A stretch of DNA of 64,000 bases from Panopea generosa (taxonomy: Eukaryota; Mollusca; Bivalvia; Adapedonta; Hiatellidae), in assembly GCA_029582155.1 (NCBI GenBank), contig CM055901.1:25825657-25889656 (forward strand). Reading direction: 5' to 3'. A program made the position numbers and the translations under genes. Positions within the stretch are counted from its first letter, which is position 1; each line of letters starts with the position of its first letter. The notes below the pieces were generated by a model. The model searched no databases. It had not been told where the DNA came from and was given only the letters and a program-made list of their open reading frames with translations. Of this stretch, positions 47,228 through 57,987 are shown piece by piece.

Positions 47228-48199
47228 TCACGATCTCATAACAACGGCAAACAGTCCGAATGAAACGGCCAAGAAATAGATGTTAAACACAATGAAGCTG
47301 AGCTTGTCTAAAGCTGCACTGACAATTCGCCATGTCAACTTAAGGTTACTTGTCTCTGTCTCATTTTCGACTTCCATACCGTTTTCAGTTTCGTTATCAA
47401 CATGCACTTTCTCGCAGTTGAATTCAGTATCTTTTAATTCAACCACCTGAATATCGTCCGCCTGTTTGTCTGGTGAAATCTTTTTATTTGGTGTTCGGAG
47501 ACAAAAGTTTGGATATGAGAGCCATGCCAACTTTTTGTACACCTTTGGTATCGGTATGGAGGGATCTTTGTAGAACAAGCTCATGTTAAATACTGTACTG
47601 GCCATAACTAAAACACTCCCACTGAATATAGATATGAGATAATAGCAAAGAATAGACATCGGCGATGATGTTTTCGGTATGTTGTCATTAACAAGAGTCA
47701 TAAACACAGCAAATGAAAGCAACACTGTAATTGCGTAGGATACTCGCTCGCCGCTCTCTGTAGGTATTATATACACCATGCAGTTGAGAAAACCCAACAA
47801 AATTATTGGCAGAACAACATTGACGACAAGGAACTCCGGCTTTCGTTGGAATGTGAGATAGAAGCTGACGACTGACATACTGTTGGCTGTATATGCCTTT
47901 GTAGCAGTGTTTATAAGGCTCCATTCACCATTGTCTGTATAGAAGGGCTTGAATATTTCCTTCTCGGGGGTCTGTAATACTATCTCGTGTTCTGCGTATG
48001 CCCAAGGTAGGACTGCAATGTAACACGTGTGTTTGTCAAAGGGATATTTGTAAATATCGTAGTCACATTTGGTGCGAAACACATCACCTGGACTCCATAT
48101 CGCCATTCCATTGTAAAGGATTCGAACAAGGGCCAATTCTGCATTTAAATCACTTATTTTTAATGACGGATTGCCAACCATTATTGGTGGTATCCATAT
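47228..48199 (-). CDS. Receptor B exon 2
   Basis: Acceptor TTTTTAG; starts IWIPPIMVGNPS and runs 323 codons to the stop. Holds Cys-loop and TM1-TM4. A downstream ATG (MVGNPS) makes a shorter frame but the spliced start is the one that fits the paralogues. Confidence 0.95.
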   Translation of the reverse strand: MWIPPIMVGNPSLKISDLNAELALVRILYNGMAIWSPGDVFRTKCDYDIYKYPFDKHTCYIAVLPWAYAEHEIVLQTPEKEIFKPFYTDNGEWSLINTATKAYTANSMSVVSFYLTFQRKPEFLVVNVVLPIILLGFLNCMVYIIPTESGERVSYAITVLLSFAVFMTLVNDNIPKTSSPMSILCYYLISIFSGSVLVMASTVFNMSLFYKDPSIPIPKVYKKLAWLSYPNFCLRTPNKKISPDKQADDIQVVELKDTEFNCEKVHVDNETENGMEVENETETSNLKLTWRIVSAALDKLSFIVFNIYFLAVSFGLFAVVMRS

Positions 48200-48936
48200 C
48201 TAAAAACAAAGAAGTAAAAATTTTAATTAATTATTTAATGATTTGAAGGCGACTGTCTGTTTTGGGCATACCAGCCCTATGGCAATTTCCTATATTCTGT
48301 GCGCTATGCGAAGAAGGGATAATCTCATATCTAAATATTCACGAACATTCCTTCACATAGTATATATTTTTTATGTATGTATTTATAAGATTTCGTCTTG
48401 AATTACTGAAGTAAGTTATGACAAGTATTTTTTATATTCATATATAACTTGTAGAGTGGACTTTGCATGTATGTCTTTGGAGTAGTTTAGTTTATGTGGT
48501 AATATTGTCAAATTTTATTAAATGCAAACTTTTGGCAAATGCCTATTCTTTACACAAACTTAGTTTTTATATCAATTTTCATTAAGGTACTTTTTTTTAA
48601 ATGACAAATCAAACCACTTACTTTAGCTGGGTCAATTAAGAGACTTGTTATTCCTGCGTAATTCAATGGATTCCACATCATTCTGTCTTCCATCCAGACA
48701 ACCTTGATGAAACCAACCGTGTTCATTTCACCCTGAAGTTCATCCAATTCATTCAATGACGTCAGATAAAATGTCAAATTTATCTTTAGCGGACCTGTGC
48801 AGCCGATGCATGGGCGGATGTATTTTGCATAATTCGTCAACAAGCCATTGTGTAACTCCATGGTTTTGTTCAAAACAATAGAGGCCTCGCACGTATACAG
48901 AATTGCTGCAGTGAAAATCGCGTTTAACAGAATCAT
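47228..48936 (-). CDS. Receptor gene B: Cys-loop (nAChR-like) subunit, 428 aa
   Basis: Complete two-exon gene on the minus strand (48936-48622, then 48199-47228), same intron position and phase as genes A and C. Signal peptide about 1-18; LNKTMELH; CIGC at residues 43-46; NLTF site; WNPLNYAG; Cys-loop C-x13-C (CDYDIYKYPFDKHTC); loop B PWAY; TM2 ERVSYAITVLLSFAVFMTLV with Glu -1', Leu 9' and Asp 20'; short intracellular loop rich in Glu and Asn (ETENGMEVENETE); TM4 at the C-terminus. Loop A Tyr (MVGNPS) and loop C cysteines (TANSMSV) are absent. It probably works as a cation channel subunit of unknown ligand, perhaps needing a partner subunit. Faces away from gene A and is in tandem with gene C. 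Confidence 0.95.
48622..48936 (-). CDS. Receptor B exon 1
   Basis: MILLNAIFTAAILYTCEA signal peptide, then the N-terminal ectodomain to IDPAK|GTAAGT; 105 codons, phase 0. Confidence 0.93.
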
Positions 48937-48939
48937 ATT

Positions 48940-49400
48940 GCCACGTAATTACCAGTGAAATATGATTATAAAACAAAATTATTTACGGAATTCATTCTAT
49001 ATTTTCTCAAAGACTTCACTTTGTTTAGCAAATCGTAAAACGAATCCAGATTTAGATGAATATAACGACGTTAATTAATAACACGCGAAGGCAATCAGTC
49101 AGTAACATGGCATCTGCACAAACGAATAGAAAGTAAATTCTCTGTTTTACATCTGTGAGAAATAGTTACGATTCCGAAAGAACAGCGCCGTCTATCTAAA
49201 ATTATTTTATTGAATTGATATAGTCGATATCCGTATTTGTCACTGCATTCAAATGGGAGTTGACAGGAGGTCAGTGGAGTATGAATTATTAATGTTTATA
49301 AAGGTCAAGAGAATATCCCCGAAGCTATAATTGATACACAAACATTAAACGATCGCATAGTAAAACAGTTTATCAAGACTAAACCTTTTTTTACGAATAT
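48940..49400. other. 5' flank of receptor B
   Basis: AT-rich. No promoter element that I can support; the promoter of gene B must lie here or nearby. Confidence 0.4.
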
Positions 49401-49408
49401 AACTTGTG

Positions 49409-50110
49409 TACAAGGTGTCCCAAAAAACGTGGGCCTAGGAAAAGTCGTCGCATAACGTGTTCATTGTTAACGAAATTTAACATTTTAGGATAAAATACGA
49501 CACACACTTTTTGGATGATGTAGGATGTAGTATTTGAGTTTTGAATGTATTCTCCAATAATCACTATGCCCGCAGTTGTTAAGTACAACCAGTTAATTGC
49601 CTACGATTTCTTATATACTGTTTGAATTTCAAGATCTCATTAAACTTTTTTTCAGTTATTTTATTGTGTTTGGCTTTGGATCAGAGTATATAGTATCATC
49701 AAGAATGCATAACAAGTTTTCTATCGGATTTATATCCGGACTATTTCCAGGCCATTTGTCCTTTGAGATAAAATTGGGTCAATTTTGTTGACTATAAGTT
49801 TGGGCCATTTTTGAGCGGTGAGCAAATGTAGCATTCTGTTGTTGCGTAAATTTTTATTTGATGTTGCTTAAACAACAATTTTTTTTGTAATGTCTCACTA
49901 CTATTTCTTCTAGAAATCAGTGGCTAACACTGTTTGTCAATTGTTCTAAAAATCTCACATTCACTGTGAAGCATATTGTTAGAAATCAAATAAAAATTAT
50001 TCCAAAATCGCTCGGTTTGTTTTTTGGTAATTTTGATGATTTGAAGCATGTTCTTCGAAAAAATCGAGAAAATAATGATTTCCGTTTTTCGCTAATATAT
50101 CAGAATTTGG
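49409..50110 (-). pseudogene. Tc1/mariner transposase remnant
   Basis: Minus strand reads NATFAHRSKMAQTYS and WPGNSPDINPIENLLCILDD then IYSDPKP, the third catalytic-aspartate region (D-x-NPIEN) of Tc1/mariner transposases. The end CAAGGTGTCCCAAAAAACGT at 49412-49431 looks like one terminal repeat. The other terminus is not found and stops interrupt the frame. Confidence 0.75.
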
Positions 50111-51480
50111 CGTTCGTCGTAATTATTGCATATGTAAATTCATATATCCATTGAATGTGTACGTGGTGATATGTGTTTCGATTCTGTACATTCGGTATAA
50201 CTTATCTGAGGTCGACAAATACGCGATTTTGCTGCTGTAAATCGGGACGTCAAAAAGACCAAAACATGACCATGTTTACGACGTCATAGGTAAAGAAGTG
50301 TTATATTTACCGCAGAAAAAAAAGCATACTCAAATTGGAAATTACTTCTAGTTTCATTACATACCACATATTCCACTGATTTCGAAAATATTTTAAAGGT
50401 ATATTCCTCCTTAAGTTAAGAAATAAAACTTGTGATTACTTTAAGAACTGAAACAACTTTGGGAATTCGTAATGGTGATAACTTTAGAAATTGAACTTAC
50501 TGTAACTTTAGAAATAGGACTTGTTGTACTTGTAATAACTTTAGATTGAGCTTAAAATTAAATATTTGTAATCTCAACTAATTTGTGAATTTATATTTCT
50601 ACCCTCATTACGCTACAGCGGCTTGGATTAAGAACATTAAGGGCAAATTAATATTCATGACAGGACCTCGAAATTTGAAAATATTGTTAGAAATGAAAAT
50701 TCACTATGACCCGTGCCATAATATTGATGACGTATTGAAATCATATCACGTGATGGTGTTATTTTCTTGTCCCGCATTAGTACAACGTTAACTGTATGCA
50801 GCATCACACGTTTATATTTTATAGCATACTCATATCTTTGCACAATAAGGTTTTACACCATAATTATATGTATGCCGTCTTGCGGGGCTACTTTTATTTA
50901 CCACCGTCTGCATTTTCGTTGTCATGATTGGGGATGAGGTGTTGGTGGTAAGCACCCCAGTATTGGTTTTGTTACTGATCATATAGAACCGTTATCTCCT
51001 ACTGCCATTTGTGTTGAATTCATTATAGTTTTTACTTGTCTATATATTAGATAAAGCTGCTGTGCTGGTTGTGCCATTAGTTGCATCCATTTGTATATAT
51101 TTTATTTTCATTATTTTAAAAAAAATTGTCACCTGGCTTAACGACATTCGTATGTTTATTTTTGGGCTGAATCCGAGTTTATTTCTCAACTTAATACAGT
51201 ACTAATTCTAACATGACTTGTGGATAGAGTCTCAGATGGAAACATTGTACATAGTACCGGCCTCTCAATTGTTACTGTGTATATAGTCGTTAACTCTTGT
51301 ATTGTTAAATAGTTTATGTATGTTTATGCAGATATATAAACGGATGTGTGATAAAATGTTAAAACAACAAAACATATTTTGACATGTTTTAAATATTATC
51401 TCTTATAATTATTTATAGAGGATAACATAGTTATTTGTTAGATATGGTGTATATACTATGTATTACTATGATGAGACTTC
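50110..51480. other. CTL intron, nothing recognised
   Basis: AT-rich; no coding frame, array or RNA gene that I can support. Confidence 0.45.
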
Positions 51481-52065
51481 AATAAAGAAAAAGGATAAAA
51501 CCTTGTATCGCCAGGACTATAACTTTCCATTATAGGCAATAGGCAAGATATTGAGGATGAGTTCCACTTTATCATAATATGTGACCAGTATTCAAACTTA
51601 AGGGAGACAATTTGTACCAAAATATTATTATAATATTCCAAGTATTTTTAAATTCATCCAGTTACCGAACTATAATAAAGTTTGAATCTTAGCAAAATAC
51701 ATAATAAAAGCTTCTCAAGAAAGGACATAAATACTATGATTTGATCATTTAATTGTCATAGTCACTCTCGTTTATATAACCTGTATTTCAATGTTCATGT
51801 TTTGTTTTTCTATGCATGCACATGTATTGATGTATTGACATCAATTTTAATGACAGCTCATTTTAATTATTTCCATAATTAGTTTCCTGATGGTGTCTTT
51901 GTTAACAATTTAATTTCACTCATTCGACAAATGAGTAAATATGCTAATTAATTACGTGTTTACATGTAAATATTAAGGACATGCCATTCTGGGATCTAAA
52001 TATTGAAAAAGTGTGCTTGTGAAATGTAATCGACAGAAATAAACCATTCAAATTGAAACTGCTAA
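51480..52065 (+). pseudogene. LINE 3' end, 5'-truncated
   Basis: Plus strand reads RQDIEDEFHFIIICDQYSNL and, after frame changes, FKFIQLPNY and AKYIIKASQERT, the C-terminus of a LINE RT protein. Ends near GAAATAAACCATTCAAATTG. Confidence 0.7.
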
Positions 52066-52186
52066 CAAATATTTACATTTAATGCAATTGATTATTATAT
52101 TTTGTTTTCTAAAATAGACAGTTACTATAGGCTCATTTATTTCTTTAACAAAGAGTAATTAAAACTCTGTTCACATTTTTAATCGT

Positions 52187-52235
52187 TTTAAGTCGGTAGA
52201 GGTCAGTGATTTATTATAAAAATGCGATAGTGAGC
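52187..52235 (-). pseudogene. Duplicate of receptor C 3' flank, part 1
   Basis: AGTCGGTAGAGGTCAGTGAT followed by TTATTATAAAAATGCGATAG corresponds to AGTCGGTAAAGGTCAGTGAT and CTATAGAAACGCGATA at 56971-57005. It stops abruptly where LINE sequence begins. Confidence 0.68.
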
Positions 52236-53045
52236 GGGCCGATTTTACCTATCATTCTGTTCATAGGAATATACCCATTGCTAGTACGATGGATTATTTA
52301 ATAACAAGTTATATCAATCTGATGTCTGTATTACACATTTGTGTTCTTGATATATCTGAGTTTTCACATCATAGTCCAGTCACTTTTACACTGTCATGTT
52401 ATGATACATGTGGAAGAAATAATAACAATACTACGTATGATAAAATTATTTCTGATTCGACGGAATCTGAAAGTTTCTTAAACAAACTTGATAACAAAAA
52501 ATAAGAAGAAGATTTTTGATGACATAACAGGTAAACTGCTATTCGGTGAATATGATATTAATAAATGTATAGAATCCCTAGCCAACGTTGTTTACGACAT
52601 ATCCTCAACGCGTCCGAAGCATAGGAAGGTAGAGCCGTATGGCTTAATGATAAATGTCGCGAAGCGAAAGCCAAATTCATGAATGTTAAGCGAGCATATG
52701 CTTTAAATTCTAAGGATGAAAATAAGGTTAACTTTTTATCTTGTCGTAATTCTTTTGCCAAGATAAAACGATATGCCAAGTTTACATTTTATTCTAAAGA
52801 GAAAAATAAGATTTCTCATATGAGCAAAACGTTTCCGCGCAAATTCTGGAAATACATTGATAAATTTAAAAATAATTTAAACACATCAAATAACAATATT
52901 AGCATGGGAAAAGTTGTGCAACATCTTACAGATGTATCAAATACACCCCCATAGTCAATTTAACGCAAATGCCTAAACTAATGTCAGGGATAAAAGCTAA
53001 TATTTTGCTCTTAAATGCACTCTTTTCTGAAGATTAGGGGCCGAG

Positions 53046-53306
53046 CCCGATTAGCTCAGTCGGTTACGCGTCTGACTATCAATCCAGGGGTCGTGAGTTC
53101 GAATACCCCGCCTGGCAAAAGTCTCCGTGATGATTGATGTACGACATTGTGTCTAATTATCATTCGTCTCTCACCCCTGATTCAATTGGGAAAGTTATCA
53201 GTTACTTGCAGAGATGTGGTGTGCTCGAGTACTGGTTATACCAGGAAACAGGGGTTAGGTTAACTGATCGTCTGTTAGCCCTCGATGGCATAAAAATGAC
53301 GCTAAA

Positions 53307-53337
<31 letters not shown>
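53046..53337 (+). repeat. SINE B copy 3, full length, in a LINE
   Basis: tRNA-related head GCCCGATTAGCTCAGTCGGT with box B GTGAGTTCGAATACCCC, the body TATCAGTTACTTGCAGAGAT and tail GACGCTAAATATTCAATCAA with repeated ATCA. CTGAAGAT occurs on both sides (53028 and 53343), a likely target-site duplication within the LINE frame. Confidence 0.92.
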
Positions 53338-53338
<1 letters not shown>

Positions 53339-53486
53339 TTACTGAAGATGAAATAAAGAAAACATTATCGTCGCTGAAGAGAAATAAAAGTTGTGATATT
53401 AATAATAACGTAGTCGATTTCTTTATTAATGCTAAAACATGTATGAGTCCGTATCTGTGTACAATTTTAAACGGGTGAGCATTTCA

Positions 53487-53885
53487 ACTTCAAGTTTATT
53501 CAGCAATTGGCAAATTTTGCCTTTGGCCGATTACATAGTTTTACAAAGAAATATGACAAAGACAATTATACATATAATAAACATTACACAGCGTACATAA
53601 CACATTTAACAACACATAACATGAATATTATTCTTACGAAACAATCATATTTTCAAGGGTAATTTTGAAATTTTTAACATCTTTCCATTTACAGACGACA
53701 TGATATGTGTAAATTATTGAGTGTTGGCCAATATATGCGGCCTAAATATTTGGTTCGAATATCGTTGTATCTAGTACAACATAGCAAGAAATGGTATTCT
53801 GACTCAATAACAATTTGGTTACAAAGTTTACATAATCTGTTAGCACGATCAAATGTATCACCCGGTCTCAATTTTTAACAATATT
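53487..53885 (-). mobile_element. Antisense LINE 3' end inside a LINE
   Basis: Minus strand reads FDRANRLCKLCNQIVIESEY and HFLLCCTRYNDIRTKYLG, closely related to the C-terminus of the host LINE (RENRLCKLCIQNVIESEY at about 56190-56250). Its 3' end (GCCAATTGCTGAATAAACTT on the minus strand) matches the host 3' end at 56525. AATTTTAA-like sequence on both sides may be the target duplication. Confidence 0.82.
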
Positions 53886-54292
53886 ATATTTATGATACAA
53901 GTATTTACCCCGAGTCATGGTTTAAAGGAATAAGTGTCCCCATTCACAAGAAAGGTGACACAAACATTCCCTCTTATCACAGCGGCAAAACCGTTATAAA
54001 TGTTATTGCTAAAAAAACTTCTTTAACTTTATGAAATATAATAAACCAATGGTGCGAATCGGAAAACGTTTTTAATGATTCGCAATACGGTTTTCGTGCT
54101 CATCGTTCTACAAGTTCTGCAACTGATGCAATATTTTTATTACACTATTATACAGAAGGTTTTGTCTATAAATTCAAAGCTATGGTGTATATTTATAGAT
54201 TATGAAAAAGCTTTTGACACTGTTATACTTGATGTTTTATGGATTAAACTGTTGGAGTCTGGTATTAGCTGTAAAATGGTTACTATGATTAT

Positions 54293-54313
54293 ATATATAT
54301 ATATATATATTTA
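54293..54313. repeat. (AT)n microsatellite within the LINE
   Basis: Alternating AT run of about 20 nt interrupting the RT reading frame. Confidence 0.9.
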
Positions 54314-55212
54314 CTGTTGTAAAGTCATATGTCAAACTATCTTCAGAAAAGCATATGTCTGAGTTTATCAAGGTTCCGCTTGGATTAAAACAAGGGGAAC
54401 CACTCTCATCTTTACTATTAATTTTATTTATTAATGATATACACACAACAATACATTTTAATACACTGACTGAAAATGACTTAAATATATTCAATGTATT
54501 AAGTTTTATTTGCTAATGGTATCGTGCTCTTCACAACTGATCCCAATAGCTCACAAGCTCAAATTGAAAATATTGCTCGTTATTCATCAGAGAGGGGTTA
54601 AAAATTAATATTGATAAAACAAAAGTTTGCATTTTTGAAAACAGGAAACAATTGCATAATGTTACCTTCTTTATCGATAATGAAAGCATTGAAATAGTAG
54701 ATAGCTTTATCTATCTAGGAGTCAAGTTTGTTCATACAGGTAATATGTCTTGGGCTGTTAAAACATTAGCTGATCAAGTCCTTAGGGCATATTATAATCT
54801 TTTATCTTTTTTGACAGAGTTTAATTAAATGTAAAAAACAAATTATCTTTATTTGATAGTATGGTGGTACCTATTATTTTATATGGTTCCGAAGTGTGGG
54901 GAGTCTGTAATTACAAGGACGTTGATAAACTACATATTAAATTATGTAAAGACATATTGGGTGTCCGTCAACAAACACCTAACATGGCCGTCTGTGGCGA
55001 ATTCGATAGACTACCATTATCAATATAAGTAAGGAACGTTCGATAAAGTTCTGGTTAAAAATTATGAAAAAATGTCAGCTCACCTTTACATACAGTGTAT
55101 ATAGATCAATGTTAAAATAATAATGGTAGCTGCTGGGCTTTTCGCATGAATTCAATAATTGAGCACTTGGGGTTCCTAAATGTACTTAATGACTTTGATT
55201 ATAATATTAGAT

Positions 55213-55952
55213 AGGTTTCGATTTTATACTTGTACGTGTACTGGTACGTGTGGCTACAAGTACGCGTACAGGTAAACGTATTCAGATTGTTTTGGTTTCG
55301 AAATATATCTACGCGTACTTATACGGGTAAATGTCAACGTCATGATTATTTATGATCCGCAACAAACATCCGTCTCTGACAGGATTCGAACCCTGGACCT
55401 TCAGGTCAGAAGTCCGGCGTTCTACCACTGCACCAAAAATCCGCCCCTGGATAGCTGGATGGTGCGGGGTTTGAACCTGAGACCTTTGAGTCCTCATTCC
55501 GGCGTTCTACTCTTGTACCACGAGTCTCCCATTATGGTATAAGGCTATGATCAATGACGGTGCCACTTTCGACTCGATCTACAAACTTCATTTGGCACTT
55601 AACTGCATATTATATATTTGGCAGGTGCTATTTGTACCGTTTTCTAGGCGGAGAATTCAAGATGAGTCAACTGATTTTCGACGTGTAGTTAATTTGTTAT
55701 ATCTTATATATGAATTAGTCAAAGCTCCATTGAAACGGTGTCTCAGCGTCATAAATGATTTAACTTCTTTATTTGAGTAATAAAATACGTTTAAAGTTAA
55801 AGTTTTCTACTTACGTGTAAAACACTCGCTACAAGTTGTATACTGGTAGATAAGAGCGCGAAAGGTTAAAAACTGCTAACGTCATCAATGACGTTAACAC
55901 ACTATATGTGGCTACACGTACCATAACACGTACAAGTATCAAATCGAAACCT
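55213..55952. mobile_element. 740-bp element with about 45-bp terminal inverted repeats
   Basis: The left end AGGTTTCGATTTTATACTTG continues GTACGTGTACTGGTACGTGT; the right end is its near-exact complement (ACACGTACAAGTATCAAATCGAAACCT). It interrupts the LINE, whose sequence resumes after it. The flanks GATTATAATATT and GATTAAATATT resemble each other and may be the target duplication. No transposase seen. Confidence 0.82.
55354..55530 (-). repeat. Two tRNA-like segments in tandem
   Basis: Minus strand: TGGTGCAGTGGTAGAACGCC with box B GGGTTCGAATCCTG, and next to it GTAGAACGCCGG with AGGTTCAAACCCCG. Both have A/B boxes in the right spacing but broken stems, so they look like SINE heads carried inside the TIR element, not working tRNA genes. 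Confidence 0.6.
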
Positions 55953-56583
55953 TTCGATTAAATATTTGCCATTATTAAAGGGACGATTACGTGACCAATT
56001 CATCCAAGAACGCAATGCCTGTATACATAATATGTCTAAACTTGATTTCTATACAAAATTTAAGACCTCTTTTTGTTACGAAGATTGAATTAGTAATAAA
56101 GATAATGATGCATTGAGAAAACAGTTTTCATAGCTTAGGTCAAGTTCACACTCATTAGAAATTGAATTTAGTAGATTCAACAGAATCGATAGAGAAAACC
56201 GTTTATGTAAATTGTGTATTCAAAATGTAATTGAATCTGAGTATCATTTCATCTTGTGTTGTACAACGTATACTGATACTAGGAAAACATATTTAGGGTA
56301 TATATCATGGCCTTCAGTACATAAATTCAATACTTTAATGTCATCAAAAAAAAAAGATGTTTAAACTTTCAAAACTCATCATTAGAAAAACTACTCTTGA
56401 AACTTTGACTGTTTCTTAATTTATATTTTACTTTCATCATATATTTATTTGCATTGTATTTAACTGTATATTATTGTCTTTACCATATTAGTGTAGTCAT
56501 TGTAAATGGCCTAAGGCAAATGTCTTGCCGAGTTGCTAACAAACTTTGAAACTTGAAACTTTGATAATAATTTACAGTGCACG

Positions 56584-56640
56584 TTTCAAAACAGTTTACT
56601 AGTTGGTCAATTCTACGAAATGCCTCTTTATGTATTGATT
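56584..56640 (-). pseudogene. Duplicate of receptor C 3' end, part 2
   Basis: GTTTCAAAACAGTTTACTAG then TTGGTCAATTCTACGAAATG matches 57021-57068, which spans the last codons and 3' flank of receptor C. Together with 52187-52235 it forms one duplicated segment split by the LINE complex. Confidence 0.72.
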
Positions 56641-56644
56641 GCAT

Positions 56645-57020
56645 TTGATATGATTTAATGCTTATCTCTAAAAAGTATACTTTCTTGTTTGAAAATATAT
56701 CTCCCAAAATATTCAATTTCAACGAACAAGTAAAACGTTATAGAAATATTGAATTGTTTTCAATATATACGTACCCCTTCAAAATGGAAAAACCTTTGAT
56801 AGAAAAGCAAGGAGTAATGTAGTTCACTGTGTTCTTTAACAAGTTATAATTATAATGGCTAAATGTAACAATTAATTACATGTGTAACACTGTAATTATG
56901 TAATGTTCTGGGTATTTAAAATTATTTTTCAAGTGATTTGTCTGAAAAGCATTCTTATTTAGACGTCCAGTCGGTAAAGGTCAGTGATCTATAGAAACGC
57001 GATAAAATTCGACATACCAA
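56645..57020. other. 3' flank of receptor C
   Basis: AT-rich. Contains the AGTCGGTAAAGGTCAGTGAT segment (56971) that is duplicated at 52187. No clear polyadenylation signal on the minus strand. Confidence 0.45.
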
Positions 57021-57036
57021 GTTTCAAAACAGTTTT

Positions 57037-57987
57037 CTAGTTGGTTAATTCTAAAAAACACCTCAAAGAAACCGCTAAATAATATATACTACATCCAACG
57101 AAGCACAGTGTATCTATTGCAGAGGCTACTTTCACCCAGGTTAAATCTTTAGTGGTACTCTCTTCGTTTATTTTCACTTCCTTGATTTGATCAACAATTT
57201 TTCCTTGTATACTATCATCACCGGCGACATCTATCGGTTGTACCTTGACGACGTGTTCCCGCATGCACTTTTGATCTTTTAATTGGCCATATCGACATGG
57301 AAAAACAAGACCTGTTAATTTTCTGTATATAAATGGTACGGGTAGAGATTGGTCCCTGTGGAATAATTTCATGTTAAAGATAGTACTCATGACAATGAGA
57401 ACACTTCCAATGAAAATGTATAGAAGATAGTAGCACAATAAAGATATCGGAGCTGAAGTTTTTGGTATATTGTCATTAACAAGGGTGGTAAATACAGCAA
57501 ATGAAAGCAGAACAGTAATTGCATACGATATGCGCTCTCCGCTTTCAGGTGGTATAATGTAGACCATACAGTTGAGAAAACTCAGAAACACCATCGGTAT
57601 AATAATGTTTATGACAAAATAGTCTGACCGCCTTTTGAAAATAAGATGGAAATGTGCAAAAGAAAGCTGATTGCTTTCATGTGCTGCTGCAGCCGTTGTT
57701 TCCAGTTTCCATTCCCCATTACCTCCGAAGAAATCGTTTTGTATGGTGTCGTCAGGTGTTTGCAGGTGTATTTCGTCTGCAGTGTTTGACCATGACAAGA
57801 ACGTTACGGTGCAGTTTTGTGTGTCAAATGGGAATTTGTATATATTGAACATACATGTGGTCCTGAAAACATCCCCAGGACTCCAGATAACCTTGCCGTC
57901 GTAGAGAACTCGAACAAAGGGTACATTAGTGGTGAACTTGATAAACGTCTCCGAAGGATTTCCAAGCAAAAATGAGGGTATCCATAT
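57037..57987 (-). CDS. Receptor C exon 2
   Basis: Acceptor ATTTTAG; starts IWIPSFLLGNPS, 316 codons to the stop, with Cys-loop and TM1-TM4. Ends LRCFLELTN. Confidence 0.95.
   Translation of the reverse strand: MWIPSFLLGNPSETFIKFTTNVPFVRVLYDGKVIWSPGDVFRTTCMFNIYKFPFDTQNCTVTFLSWSNTADEIHLQTPDDTIQNDFFGGNGEWKLETTAAAAHESNQLSFAHFHLIFKRRSDYFVINIIIPMVFLSFLNCMVYIIPPESGERISYAITVLLSFAVFTTLVNDNIPKTSAPISLLCYYLLYIFIGSVLIVMSTIFNMKLFHRDQSLPVPFIYRKLTGLVFPCRYGQLKDQKCMREHVVKVQPIDVAGDDSIQGKIVDQIKEVKINEESTTKDLTWVKVASAIDTLCFVGCSIYYLAVSLRCFLELTN

Larger units (their letters stand above)
52236..56583 (+). mobile_element. LINE complex with three nested insertions
   Basis: Host LINE on the plus strand: end of the endonuclease (SEFSHHSPVTFTL), PRKFWKYIDKFKNN, FTEDEIKKTLSSLKRNKSCD (RT start), ISVPIHKKGDTNIPSYHSGK, FRAHRSTSSATDAI, FANGIVLFTTDP where YADD is expected, and the C-terminus DRENRLCKLC and ESEYHFILCCTTY, ending in TTGAAACTTGAAACTTTG. 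It is interrupted by a SINE (53046-53337), an antisense LINE end (53487-53885) and a TIR element (55213-55952). Many stops. Confidence 0.85.

Noticed and set aside
55354..55530. Two tRNA genes on the minus strand
   Set aside because: T and anticodon stems are mismatched and the sequences sit inside a TIR element; treated as tRNA-like repeats.
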